This document shows positions 9,131 to 16,977 of a stretch of 44,701 nucleotides of DNA, piece by piece. Source of the DNA: Bacteroidales bacterium. GTDB lineage: Bacteria > Bacteroidota > Bacteroidia > Bacteroidales > UBA932. The stretch spans positions 1 to 44,701 of the forward strand of contig JAQVZL010000006.1 of assembly GCA_028708215.1 (NCBI GenBank), written 5' to 3'. Positions within the stretch are counted from its first letter, which is position 1; the number at the start of each line of letters is the position of its first letter. Position numbers and translations under genes: made by a program. Under the pieces are notes generated by a model. It worked only from the letters and a program-made list of their open reading frames with translations. It was not told where the DNA came from and ran no database searches.

Positions 9131-10198
9131 GCCTGTTGCCACTCCAAGAGGGAAAGAGAGTAACTCTCCCAGCTGATAAACAGGAATCCTAGACTGAACT
9201 AAAAGCTCTTGTCCATCCATAACTCTAGCGTTCACTACAATTGGTTTTCTGTAGATTACTTTATCTTTCCCTGTAATAGATACATCCATATTAACTACAC
9301 CTAATTGCTCCTCTTTTATTAACTCTAGAACAACAGGCCTACCAGAAAGATTATTTGCTGGCATTAAACCAGAAGTTTCAGATAACCTAAAAGCTATATA
9401 TATCTGCTTTTCGTTATTAGATTTTGGAACAACATCAAAACTCATCTTTTGAACACTTGTAGTACTCTTTCCCATAAAAAGACTTAAGTATTCATCTTCT
9501 AAACGGTTAATCTCTTCTACTGCTGCTCTTAAAGCATCGCCACTAAAAGTAGCATCTGTGTCTCCCGTAATAATGCTTAGTCTCTTTGCCCTTAAATGAA
9601 ATATCTGTGAGGCAATTTCCTGAGCCCTCTTTTCTACACTCTTCTCTACTACCTGGCTCTGCTGCACAGCAACTCTCTCTGAGCCGGTTCTACTCTGAAC
9701 TGTTCTATAAAGGGTACTCTTCTCACTAGTTAGGTTTGAACCAGACATAGCCTTAACGTAAAGCTCATTGCTATTTAAATTAGGGTACTGCATTTTTTGA
9801 GATTTACCAGCATATGAGTCAGACCACATAATAAGACCTTGATTTATCATTTCTAAAAAATTGGCCGACGCATTTCTTTGATTGCCTAAATAGAGTGCTA
9901 TATTAACAGAAGGGTCTGCCTCTATATAAGGAATCAACTCCACAGAACTCAACTTATAACTCTCTCTGCTCTCTTGAAGAGCCTCTACTCCTAAATATTT
10001 TTGAGCATATTTAGCATAAGGGCCAGCTACAAAAGAGTCATGAGTTGCCTCTACTACAAGATGAATGTTAGTAATAGGTAATGAATAGACAATAGCACCT
10101 ACTGGGACTCTATCTCCAGGGTTTAAAATTTGAGAACTTAAATTCGATGTTATTAGCAAAACTAATAGTGCTAGCAAAATTTTCAAACTACTTTTCAT
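9122..10198 (-). CDS. DUF4831 family secreted protein
   Basis: 358 residues from the ATG at 10198. The ORF track adds 14 residues (MVLYNILNTKNIIK), but starting at MKSSLKILLALLVLL gives a clean signal peptide ending NLSSQ, so the inner start is preferred. The mature protein resembles the Bacteroidetes family DUF4831: VPVGAIVYSLPITNIHLVVEATHDSFVAGPYAKYAQKYLGVEA near the N-terminus, a middle helical section (EKRAQEIASQIFHLRAKRLSIITGD) and a beta-rich C-terminus. Its biochemical role is unknown to me; it is probably periplasmic. It lies about 50 bases downstream of the LpxL-type acyltransferase in the same direction and may share its transcript. Confidence 0.82.
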   Translation of the reverse strand: MKSSLKILLALLVLLITSNLSSQILNPGDRVPVGAIVYSLPITNIHLVVEATHDSFVAGPYAKYAQKYLGVEALQESRESYKLSSVELIPYIEADPSVNIALYLGNQRNASANFLEMINQGLIMWSDSYAGKSQKMQYPNLNSNELYVKAMSGSNLTSEKSTLYRTVQSRTGSERVAVQQSQVVEKSVEKRAQEIASQIFHLRAKRLSIITGDTDATFSGDALRAAVEEINRLEDEYLSLFMGKSTTSVQKMSFDVVPKSNNEKQIYIAFRLSETSGLMPANNLSGRPVVLELIKEEQLGVVNMDVSITGKDKVIYRKPIVVNARVMDGQELLVQSRIPVYQLGELLSFPLGVATGRL

Positions 10199-10247
10199 CT
10201 TAATTATGTTTTTTGTATTTAATATGTTATATAACACCAAACATCAC

Positions 10248-11147
10248 TTATTGTGCGATGGTGCACTCTCTTTTCCATCTTTTGTGACTCCAAAGCCAAT
10301 TATCTGGTTGTTGTTGAATAGCCTTTTCTAATAGTCTTGCAAAAGTTTGAGTAACATAACCAGGCTCACATTCAGCTGCATTTTCTGTAATATCGTGGAA
10401 CCTAACAATATACTCTCCTCTTTTCTCTCTTACCATCTCAATAAAAACAACAGGACAACCAATAGAACGAGAAATAACCTCAGGTCCATTTAGCATTAGA
10501 GTTGGCTGGTTCAAAAAAGAGAGGGAAAATCTAGAGCCAGGCTTAGGAGATTGATCTGAGAAAAGAAAATAACACCCACTTTTCTCTCTACTTTTTATGA
10601 TACTCCTTGCAGCACTTTTAGACTCAATTAATTGCACATTAGAATTAGCCTTTCTTATCCACTTTATAATATCATCGGCAACTGTTGAACGCTGTTTTTT
10701 ATATATAAAATTAATATGATGGCCCGTAAAGCCCATTAAGTCACTATTTTTAAAATGCTCAATCTTACCTAACAATTCCCAGTTTCCCATATGCCCCCCT
10801 ACTACAATTACCGGGCACCCTTTTTTATAGTATTTACTAAGAATTTCTGGGTTTTCTATATATCCCATTTTAGAGATAGTTTTTTTTGAAAGAGAGGCTG
10901 CTTTAATATTTTCTGCAATTATTTCTGCAAAGTTTTTATAAAACTTTTTACTAGTCTCCTCTATGGCTCTATACCTGAAACTAGGGAATGCTCTAGAGAT
11001 GTTTACAGTTACCACAGAACGTCTATACCTAAGAACTCTAGATATAAAAAACACTACTATGCCAGAGACAAAATATAAGAGCCCTATTGGAAGGATAGAA
11101 ATTAAATAAATTGGCGAAATTGCTATCAAAAATAAAATTTTACGCAT
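10248..11147 (-). CDS. LpxL/HtrB-type lipid A acyltransferase
   Basis: 299 residues. A hydrophobic N-terminal segment (about 1-37) anchors the protein in the inner membrane. The catalytic HxxxxE motif of the family is seen in VVGGHMGNWELLG (H119, E124), followed by FSDQSPKPGSRFSLSFLNQPTLMLNGPEVISRSIGCPVVFIEMVRE and the closing NWLWSHKRWK, all typical of lysophospholipid/lipid A late acyltransferases. It would add a secondary fatty acid to lipid A from acyl-ACP. It is divergent from the peptide transporter gene. Which lipid A position is acylated cannot be told from sequence. Confidence 0.9.
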   Translation of the reverse strand: MRKILFLIAISPIYLISILPIGLLYFVSGIVVFFISRVLRYRRSVVTVNISRAFPSFRYRAIEETSKKFYKNFAEIIAENIKAASLSKKTISKMGYIENPEILSKYYKKGCPVIVVGGHMGNWELLGKIEHFKNSDLMGFTGHHINFIYKKQRSTVADDIIKWIRKANSNVQLIESKSAARSIIKSREKSGCYFLFSDQSPKPGSRFSLSFLNQPTLMLNGPEVISRSIGCPVVFIEMVREKRGEYIVRFHDITENAAECEPGYVTQTFARLLEKAIQQQPDNWLWSHKRWKRECTIAQ

Positions 11148-11167
11148 AATAAGCTTTGATTGTTAAA

Positions 11168-11175
11168 CAAAGTTA
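11168..11175 (-). promoter_or_regulatory. Putative -7 box for the acyltransferase gene
   Basis: Minus-strand TAACTTTG lies 20 bases before the ATG. No TTG is found at proper spacing. It sits 12 bases from a plus-strand box for the POT transporter. Confidence 0.38.
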
Positions 11176-11187
11176 TTCAAATTTTAC

Positions 11188-11195
11188 TATTTTTG
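11188..11195 (+). promoter_or_regulatory. Putative -7 box for the POT transporter gene
   Basis: TATTTTTG matches TAnnTTTG, 40 bases before the ATG. The nearest TTG is about 25 bases upstream, longer than usual. Confidence 0.38.
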
Positions 11196-11235
11196 CGTGC
11201 ATTAGACTTTATAAACTAGTTAATAATTTGATTTT

Positions 11236-12843
11236 ATGTTCAAAAAACATCCAAAAGGATTACTAGCGGCGGCTCTCACCAATATGGGCGAACGCTTCGG
11301 CTTTTACATTATGATGGCTATTCTAACGTTATTCATCTCGTCAAAATTTGGCTTGTCTGAAGTAACTACAGGAATTATCTATTCAATTTTTTATGCCTCT
11401 ATATATGTATTGGCATTAATAGGAGGCTTAATTGCCGACAAAACTCAAAACTACAAGCACACTATTATGTGGGGACTTGTTCTTATGGCAGTAGGTTATT
11501 TTGTTATTGCCTTCCCAACCCCTACTCCAGTACCAAATCTACCACTTTATTTAGCATTAACATGCTTTGGTCTTTTGATTATTGCATTTGGCAACGGCCT
11601 TTTTAAAGGTAACCTCCAAGCCCTAGTTGGACAGATGTACGACAAAAAAGAGTACAAAGAGAGAATGCTTGCCGAATATGGAACAGAAAAAAATGGCAAA
11701 CCTATAGATATGAGAGACTCCGGTTTCCAGTTGTTCTATATGTTCATTAACATTGGCGGGTTCTTTGCTCCTTTTATAGCAATTGGCGTAAGAAACTGGT
11801 TCTTGAAAATCAAAGGATTTGACTATAATGCACACCTTCCAGAGCTTGCTCATAAGTTTTTAGGTGACCCTACTGCTATGAGTGTAGACCAAGTTAACAA
11901 CCTTCAAACATATGCAAATGAAGCTACTCTAGATGGTAGTGTAGTTACAAATTTAACTGAATTTACAACCAACTACTTAGATACTTTCAACAAAGGTTTC
12001 CAATATGCTTTCTTTGCAACAATAGTTGCACTTGGTATCTCACTTGTAATCTACCTGTTAAATCTAAGCAAACTTCCAGATCCTGGAAAATCTGATGTTA
12101 AACTTAAGAAAGGAGAAAAGCCTGCTAAAGAAGAAATCACAATGGCTGCCTCAGAAATAAGACAACGCATATATGCTCTTTTTGCTGTTTTTGGAATTGT
12201 AATTTTCTTCTGGTTCTCGTTCCACCAAAATGGTTATTCTTTAACATATTTTGCAAGAGACTATATTAACTTAGATGCAATAGACATTAATTTAGGCTTT
12301 ACTTCAATTAAAGGTGCAGAGATATTCCAATCTATAAATCCATTCTTTGTAGTAGTGTTAACACCTATAATTATGTTTATATTTGGTGCTCTAAAGAGAA
12401 AAGATAGAGAGCCATCTACTCCAAAGAAAATTGGAATAGGCATGGGTATTGCTGCACTAGCATATCTATTTTTCTTAGTTGTATCATTAGCTCTTCCAGA
12501 TAAATCTTCATTAGCTACAATGTCTGCTACAGAACTAAGCATGATGAAGCTAACCCCGTGGGTTATGGTAGGGATGTACTTTATGCTCACAGTTGCAGAG
12601 CTCTTTATCTCTCCTTTAGGGCTATCATTCGTATCTAAAGTAGCACCTCCGCACCTTCAAGGAGTGATGCAAGGTGCATGGCTAGCAGCTACAGCTATAG
12701 GTAATAGCATCCTCTTTATTGGAGGTATTCTTTACACCTCAGTTCCACTATGGGCATGTTGGATGGTATTTTCAATAGCATGTGCTCTCTCTATGATTGT
12801 AATGCTCTCAATGGTTAAGTGGCTAGAAAGAGTATCGCAGTAA
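11236..12843 (+). CDS. POT-family (PTR2) proton-dependent oligopeptide transporter
   Basis: 535 residues, an inner-membrane MFS protein with about 12 hydrophobic segments. The N-terminus carries the POT signature NMGERFGFYIMMAILTLF (the ExxER-like proton-coupling region), and the second signature appears as FGNGLFKGNLQALVGQMY with SGFQLFYMFINIGGFFAPF. It would import di- and tripeptides with protons. The stretch between TM segments near residues 200-255 is longer than in E. coli DtpA, as is usual for Bacteroidetes members. It stands alone between a divergent gene and a strong terminator. Peptide import fits with the PepD dipeptidase nearby. Confidence 0.94.
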   Translation: MFKKHPKGLLAAALTNMGERFGFYIMMAILTLFISSKFGLSEVTTGIIYSIFYASIYVLALIGGLIADKTQNYKHTIMWGLVLMAVGYFVIAFPTPTPVPNLPLYLALTCFGLLIIAFGNGLFKGNLQALVGQMYDKKEYKERMLAEYGTEKNGKPIDMRDSGFQLFYMFINIGGFFAPFIAIGVRNWFLKIKGFDYNAHLPELAHKFLGDPTAMSVDQVNNLQTYANEATLDGSVVTNLTEFTTNYLDTFNKGFQYAFFATIVALGISLVIYLLNLSKLPDPGKSDVKLKKGEKPAKEEITMAASEIRQRIYALFAVFGIVIFFWFSFHQNGYSLTYFARDYINLDAIDINLGFTSIKGAEIFQSINPFFVVVLTPIIMFIFGALKRKDREPSTPKKIGIGMGIAALAYLFFLVVSLALPDKSSLATMSATELSMMKLTPWVMVGMYFMLTVAELFISPLGLSFVSKVAPPHLQGVMQGAWLAATAIGNSILFIGGILYTSVPLWACWMVFSIACALSMIVMLSMVKWLERVSQ

Positions 12844-12864
12844 TCATATTATTAAATATATTTT

Positions 12865-12899
12865 AAAGAGACTCTCTTAAAAAGGGAGTCTCTTTTTTT
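12865..12899 (+). terminator. Strong intrinsic terminator after the POT transporter
   Basis: AAAGAGACTCTC pairs with GGGAGTCTCTTT over twelve positions (one G-U) around a seven-base A-rich loop, followed by more T. Confidence 0.92.
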
Positions 12900-12936
12900 G
12901 TAAATTTGTTCAATTCCTCACTTTTAATTTATTTAC

Positions 12937-13470
12937 ATGAACTCATATAGCAAAATCTCTATTATATTTTTCTGCTTGGTTGCAGGGTTATATACTACAA
13001 GCAGCACTGCATACGCACATAATAGAGACACCTTAATAAGTAGGTATTCTGAATTTACAGAGCTCTATTCTCCCGAAAAACTATTTATTCACACAGATAA
13101 ATCTTTGATATATCTAGAGTAAAGATTAAACGGAGCCAAAATAGATTCGAGGGTAATTTGCAACTACCTCATAATCTTAAAAGTGGTCTTTACACTATTA
13201 GAGGATACACACAATGGATGCAAAATTACTCTAATGATTATATGTTTCACAAACAGGTTTTTATAATTAACCCCCTTGAGAAAGAGATTGGCACATACAA
13301 AACAGAACATAATGGAATGGGGTGGTTCAAGTTTTACTCATCAGATAGGTTCACTCGCCTAAATATAAATGTACAAGGAGTAACCCAAGACGGAAGATAT
13401 TTTATCCTAGAATGAAATTAATATCTTTGTAAGAGAAAAGGGCCAATTTAAAAATAGAAGACTAATTTAA
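12937..13470 (+). pseudogene. Remnant of a large MG2/alpha-2-macroglobulin-like surface protein
   Basis: Two short ORFs (12937-13122 and 13158-13415) are pieces of one gene. The first has a signal peptide (FFCLVAGLYTTSSTAYA) and LYSPEKLFIHTDKS, the start of the macroglobulin-like domain found in large Bacteroidetes proteins (commonly EKLYLHTDKPYY). The second, in another frame and readable back to about 13122, gives RFEGNLQLPHNLKSGLYTIRGYTQWMQN, matching the end of that domain. About 40-50 residues between them are missing, and the frame shifts. A third scrap (INIFVREKGQFKNRRLI) may follow. Intact relatives are roughly 800-900 residues, so most of the gene is gone. The original role was probably on the cell surface or in the periplasm. 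The remnant ends at the HAD gene and its tail carries that gene's likely promoter. Confidence 0.8.
13432..13439 (+). promoter_or_regulatory. Putative -7 box for the HAD-nitroreductase pair
   Basis: TATCTTTG lies about 40 bases before the HAD start, inside the degraded tail of the pseudogene. No properly spaced TTG is seen. Confidence 0.4.
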
Positions 13471-13479
13471 GAGAAGATA

Positions 13480-14196
13480 ATGCAAAACAGAAAATTCAAT
13501 AGCGAAATAAAACTAATAGCATTTGACGCAGACGACACCTTATGGGTAAATGAATATCACTATAGAAGGGCCGAGGAAAATTTTGCCGAATTAATGTCAA
13601 TTTGGTGCGATAAAAAAACGGCTATAGATGTACTCTTAAAAAAGGAGAAAGAGAATCTCCCTCTGCTAGGGTATGGCTCAAAAGCATTTATTATAGCTCT
13701 TGTAGAGAGCGGTATAGAGATAAGCAGGGGAAATCTTTTAAATGAAGAGATAACAGATCTTATAGAGCTGGGCAAAAGCACTATTGGGCAAGAGATTGAA
13801 TTGCTGCCAAATGTAAAAGAGGTTTTAGAAACTCTTCAAAATAGATATCCTCTACTACTTGCCACCAAAGGAGACCTTAAAGAACAGGAGTCAAAAATAG
13901 AGCGCTCTGGCTTAAAAAAATACTTTAACCATGTAGAAATTATGAGCGAAAAAGAGAGCGATAGATACCTAAATATAATTGAAAAATTAAGAGTAGAACC
14001 CCAAAATTTTTTAATGATAGGGAACTCTTTTAAGTCAGATATTCTTCCCGTTTTAGAGATAGGAGGGAATGCAATTTATATTCCTGCAGAGATAACTTGG
14101 GCGCATGAAATAGTAGAAGAAAAAGAACACCCAAACCTAATTAAAACAGATAGTTTGAACAAGATTCTCCCATTTTTTAATATTCACAAGAGTTAA
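13480..14196 (+). CDS. HAD-superfamily hydrolase
   Basis: 238 residues, cytoplasmic. The HAD motifs are present in order: FDADDTLW (nucleophile D16, acid D18), LLATKGD (motif II Thr), a lysine in the segment after it, and FLMIGNSFKSDILPVLEIGGNAIYIP (motif IV Asp). A helical cap lies between residues 25 and 110. Such proteins are usually small-molecule phosphatases; the substrate cannot be read from the sequence. It is followed after 17 bases by the nitroreductase gene and probably shares its transcript. Confidence 0.88.
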   Translation: MQNRKFNSEIKLIAFDADDTLWVNEYHYRRAEENFAELMSIWCDKKTAIDVLLKKEKENLPLLGYGSKAFIIALVESGIEISRGNLLNEEITDLIELGKSTIGQEIELLPNVKEVLETLQNRYPLLLATKGDLKEQESKIERSGLKKYFNHVEIMSEKESDRYLNIIEKLRVEPQNFLMIGNSFKSDILPVLEIGGNAIYIPAEITWAHEIVEEKEHPNLIKTDSLNKILPFFNIHKS

Positions 14197-14213
14197 GTTA
14201 AACAGCATTAATT

Positions 14214-14777
14214 ATGATACCTTTTAAGATAAACAGAAGTTATAGAAGATTTCATCAAGAGGTAGAGATACCTCAGGAACATCTTATCTCTATGGTAGAG
14301 GCAGCTAGGTTTTCACCCTCATCTAGAAATGTTCAGCCAATAAAATTTTATTTAAACAACAGTAGGGAGATGAATGCACGTATCTTCCCTCACCTTGCGT
14401 GGGCTGGATACCTTAAAGAGTGGGAAGGGCCACAAGAGGGAGAGAGACCGGCAGGATATATAGTTTTTTTACACGACAAATCTATCTCGGCAACCTACTC
14501 TTGCGACAACGGAATATTTGCTCAGAGTATTCTACTACAAGCAGTAGAGCTGGGTTGGGGTGGTTGCATTATAGCCTCAATAAATAAACAAGAGATAGCT
14601 AGCCTTTTAGAGCTACCCCAAAATCTAGATCCAATTTTAGTAATAGCATTAGGAAAGCCTAAAGAAAAAATAGTTATAGATAATGTAAAAGGGGGAGATA
14701 TAAAATACTGGAGAGATCAAGATGGAACACACCATGTTCCAAAAAGAACTCTTGAAGAGTTAATTTGGAAGCCTTAG
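14214..14777 (+). CDS. Nitroreductase-family FMN oxidoreductase
   Basis: 187 residues. The N-terminal FMN-binding segment RSYRRFHQEVEIPQEHLISMVEAARFSPSSRNVQPIKF (an RSxRxF start and SxxNxQP) and the later GIFAQSILLQAVELGWGGCIIASINKQEIASLLELP are typical of the family. These enzymes reduce nitro groups, quinones or flavins with NAD(P)H, often as dimers. The natural substrate is unknown. The gene sits between the HAD hydrolase and the DAHP synthase; nothing in the context narrows the role. Confidence 0.88.
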   Translation: MIPFKINRSYRRFHQEVEIPQEHLISMVEAARFSPSSRNVQPIKFYLNNSREMNARIFPHLAWAGYLKEWEGPQEGERPAGYIVFLHDKSISATYSCDNGIFAQSILLQAVELGWGGCIIASINKQEIASLLELPQNLDPILVIALGKPKEKIVIDNVKGGDIKYWRDQDGTHHVPKRTLEELIWKP

Positions 14778-14822
14778 TTTGCATGCGAGTTTTGACTATC
14801 TATTATAAAATTTATTAGCCAA

Positions 14823-15926
14823 TTGAATATAAAACCCTTAGATATATTAAGAGTTACAGAGAAAAGCTTTGTAATAGCAGGGCCATGCAGTGCAGAGAGT
14901 CTTGAACAGACCTTAACTACTGCTAAAGAACTTAGCTCACTAGGAGTAAAAGTATTCCGTGCTGGGCTTTGGAAACCAAGATCAAAACCTGGTTCTTTTG
15001 AAGGAGTAGGTACAAAAGGATTAGAGTGGCTACAAAAGGTTAAAGAGAGTACTGGAATGCTCATAGCAACAGAGATTGCAAATGCAATTCACACAAGGGA
15101 GGCTCTGAAAGCTCAAGTAGACATACTATGGATAGGGGCAAGAACAACTGCCAACCCATTTGCTGTACAAGAGATTGCAGATGTGCTAGAGACGCAAATT
15201 AAATCTAAGAAAATAAAGAGAAACCAAATCACCATTCTTGTTAAAAACCCGGTTAACCCAGATTTAGACCTTTGGATTGGAGCAATGGAGAGAATTGCAA
15301 ACGCTGGTATAGAGCAAATAGGTGCAATTCATAGAGGTTTCAGTACATATGAAAAGGGATTGTTCCGTAACCTTCCACATTGGCATATTCCAATTGAGCT
15401 TAAAAGAAGAGTGCCTCAACTTACAATCATTTGTGATCCAAGCCATATAGGAGGTAGAAAAGAGCTCATTCACCCTATCTCTCAACAAGCCTTAAATATG
15501 GGTTTTTCTGGACTTATGATAGAAAGTCATATTGAGCCAGAAAGGGCCTTAAGTGACAAAGAACAGCAAATTACACCCAAAATGCTCAAAAGCATAATGG
15601 AGCTACTTGTTGTTCGTGAATCCATAGATAACTCAGAGAGTTTAACAGAGCTAAGAAGAGAGATTGACGAGCTAGACCAGATGCTTCTTAATTTACTATC
15701 GAAAAGAATGGCAATTTCACGAGAGATAGGGCGCTATAAAAAAGAGTATAGCATACCCGTATTCCAACCCTCTAGGTACAACCATATGGTTATAAGAAGA
15801 ATTTCTCAAGCTTCTGAACTAATGGTAGATCCAGATTTTGTCAAACTCATTTTACAAGCAATACATCAAGAATCTGTTAGACAACAACTAGAGATATTTA
15901 ACTCCACTAAAAACAAGAACCAATAG
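14823..15926 (+). CDS. aroF: Bifunctional DAHP synthase / chorismate mutase
   Basis: 367 residues. The N-terminal part (about 15-270) is a KDO8P-synthase-type DAHP synthase: VIAGPCSAES, FRAGLWKPRSKPGSFEGVG, ICDPSHIGGRKEL and MIESHIEPERALSDKEQQITP. It condenses PEP with erythrose 4-phosphate, the first step of the shikimate pathway. The C-terminal part (about 282-355) is an AroQ-type chorismate mutase: LRREIDELDQMLLNLLSKRMAISREIGRYKKE. The fusion is usual in Bacteroidales, where the mutase domain makes prephenate and can confer feedback control. The start is a TTG at 14823; no in-frame ATG exists between it and an upstream stop, and the reading before GPCSAES has normal length. No other aromatic pathway gene is in the window. 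Confidence 0.95.
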   Translation: MNIKPLDILRVTEKSFVIAGPCSAESLEQTLTTAKELSSLGVKVFRAGLWKPRSKPGSFEGVGTKGLEWLQKVKESTGMLIATEIANAIHTREALKAQVDILWIGARTTANPFAVQEIADVLETQIKSKKIKRNQITILVKNPVNPDLDLWIGAMERIANAGIEQIGAIHRGFSTYEKGLFRNLPHWHIPIELKRRVPQLTIICDPSHIGGRKELIHPISQQALNMGFSGLMIESHIEPERALSDKEQQITPKMLKSIMELLVVRESIDNSESLTELRREIDELDQMLLNLLSKRMAISREIGRYKKEYSIPVFQPSRYNHMVIRRISQASELMVDPDFVKLILQAIHQESVRQQLEIFNSTKNKNQ

Positions 15927-15976
15927 TAGAGCACACTCCATAGAACTATTTATATAAACTTTTAATATAAACTATT

Positions 15977-16708
15977 ATGAAAAAAACTAAACAATACCTA
16001 CTAACTGTACTTACAACACTAACCCTATCTGCACTGCTTTTAACTGGGTGTAAAGAGAGAGTCATAAAAGAGAAAGACCCTAATCCCTATAATTTAGAAA
16101 TTGTAGCAACAGCAAATGAATACTACAAAGCAGTAGAGGCAGATAGTAGCAACCTACTTGTAAACCTAGAAACCTACATACCAAATGTTGTTCTTGACAT
16201 AAGATATGCAACAGAGAACAATTTTACCCAAACAGCCATCTATACTTCACCAAAAGCGTGGCTAAGAAAAGAGGCTGCAGACTCTCTACTCAAAATACAA
16301 CAAATATTAAATGCCGAGGGCTTAGGAATTAAAGTATTTGACGCCTATAGGCCATATGCAGCAACTCTATATTTCTACGAAGTATATGAAGATACAACAT
16401 TTGTAGCATCGCCAAGAAGCGGCTCAATTCACAACAGAGGGGGAGCAATAGACCTCACAATTATAGATCTAGAAACAGGCGAAGAACTAGAAATGCCCAC
16501 TCCTTTTGATGAGTTCTCTGAAAGAGCATCTCACAGCTACACAGATTTGCCTTCAAATGTAATTGCTAATAGAGAAAAATTATGCAAAATAATGACAGAT
16601 AATGGGTTCACTAAATACGAACATGAGTGGTGGCACTACAACATTAAAGGGCGCAACAAATATACATTAATGGATATCTCTTTTGAAGATTTAGAAAATT
16701 TAAAGTAG
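15977..16708 (+). CDS. VanX-like D-alanyl-D-alanine dipeptidase, lipoprotein (peptidase M15D)
   Basis: 243 residues. The N-terminus is a lipoprotein signal with lipobox LLTGC (C25), so the enzyme sits in the periplasm or outer membrane rather than in the cytoplasm like enterococcal VanX. The zinc-site motifs are intact: KVFDAYRPYAATLYFYE (the catalytic Arg), SIHNRGGAIDLT (SxHxxGxAxD) and EHEWWHYNIKG (ExxWH). It would cleave D-Ala-D-Ala dipeptides, probably released during peptidoglycan turnover. Nothing around it suggests glycopeptide resistance: no vanH, vanA or vanRS genes are present. A sigma-54-type site and a terminator lie beyond its stop. Confidence 0.92.
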   Translation: MKKTKQYLLTVLTTLTLSALLLTGCKERVIKEKDPNPYNLEIVATANEYYKAVEADSSNLLVNLETYIPNVVLDIRYATENNFTQTAIYTSPKAWLRKEAADSLLKIQQILNAEGLGIKVFDAYRPYAATLYFYEVYEDTTFVASPRSGSIHNRGGAIDLTIIDLETGEELEMPTPFDEFSERASHSYTDLPSNVIANREKLCKIMTDNGFTKYEHEWWHYNIKGRNKYTLMDISFEDLENLK

Positions 16709-16754
16709 CATTAAACAAAAAATTCTATAAAACTTTTTAATGAGAAATATAGTT

Positions 16755-16771
16755 TTGGCACAGCTTTTGTA
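16755..16771 (+). promoter_or_regulatory. Sigma-54 (RpoN)-type promoter
   Basis: TTGGCAC, five bases, then TTGTA reproduces the -24/-12 architecture of RpoN promoters (consensus TTGGCACG-N4-TTGCW), with GT in place of GC at -12. It is the only TGGCAC in the window found with correct spacing to a TTG-type -12 element in non-coding DNA. An rpoN gene is in the same window. The site faces a short non-coding stretch ending in a terminator. Confidence 0.6.
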
Positions 16772-16780
16772 ATTTATTGA

Positions 16781-16861
16781 GGTGAGAAGTTTTTCATAGT
16801 TTAAGTTTTAGGTTAAGTAAGAAGATTGGCATCGTCTAAAAAGACGTTGCCTCTCTTTTTT
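16781..16861 (+). ncRNA. Candidate sigma-54-dependent small RNA
   Basis: From the expected start, about 12 bases after the -12 element, to the T tract of the terminator is about 80 bases with no convincing reading frame. The 5' part is unstructured and AG/T-rich (GAGGTGAGAAG), and the 3' half is a strong terminator stem, the general form of bacterial trans-acting small RNAs. The rpsP promoter lies downstream of the terminator, so this transcript is not simply the rpsP leader. Existence is inferred from signals only; no known RNA family was recognised. Confidence 0.42.
16828..16861 (+). terminator. Intrinsic terminator
   Basis: GGCATCGTCT and AGACGTTGCC pair over ten positions with a single T-T mismatch around AAAA, followed by TCTCTTTTTTT. 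It could end vanX readthrough, the candidate small RNA, or both. Confidence 0.88.
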
Positions 16862-16886
16862 TAAACTATTTATCTCTTTAAATCTT

Positions 16887-16915
16887 TTGATATTATATAA
16901 AAAGTAGTATATTTG
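16887..16915 (+). promoter_or_regulatory. Promoter of rpsP-rimM
   Basis: TTG (16887-16889), 18 bases, then TATATTTG (16908-16915) matches the Bacteroidetes -33/-7 pattern with slightly short spacing. The expected transcript starts close to a perfect ten-base palindrome TTCTCGAGAA (16924-16933) and runs about 55 bases to the rpsP ATG. Confidence 0.62.
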
Positions 16916-16977
16916 CAGGCCTTTTCTCGAGAAGATTAGGAAGTTAATTTAATTACAACTTTAAAAATCAACACATT

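Noticed and set aside
15977-16708. Glycopeptide resistance gene
   Set aside because: No vanA/vanH or regulator genes accompany the vanX-like gene, and it is a lipoprotein; a turnover role is more likely.
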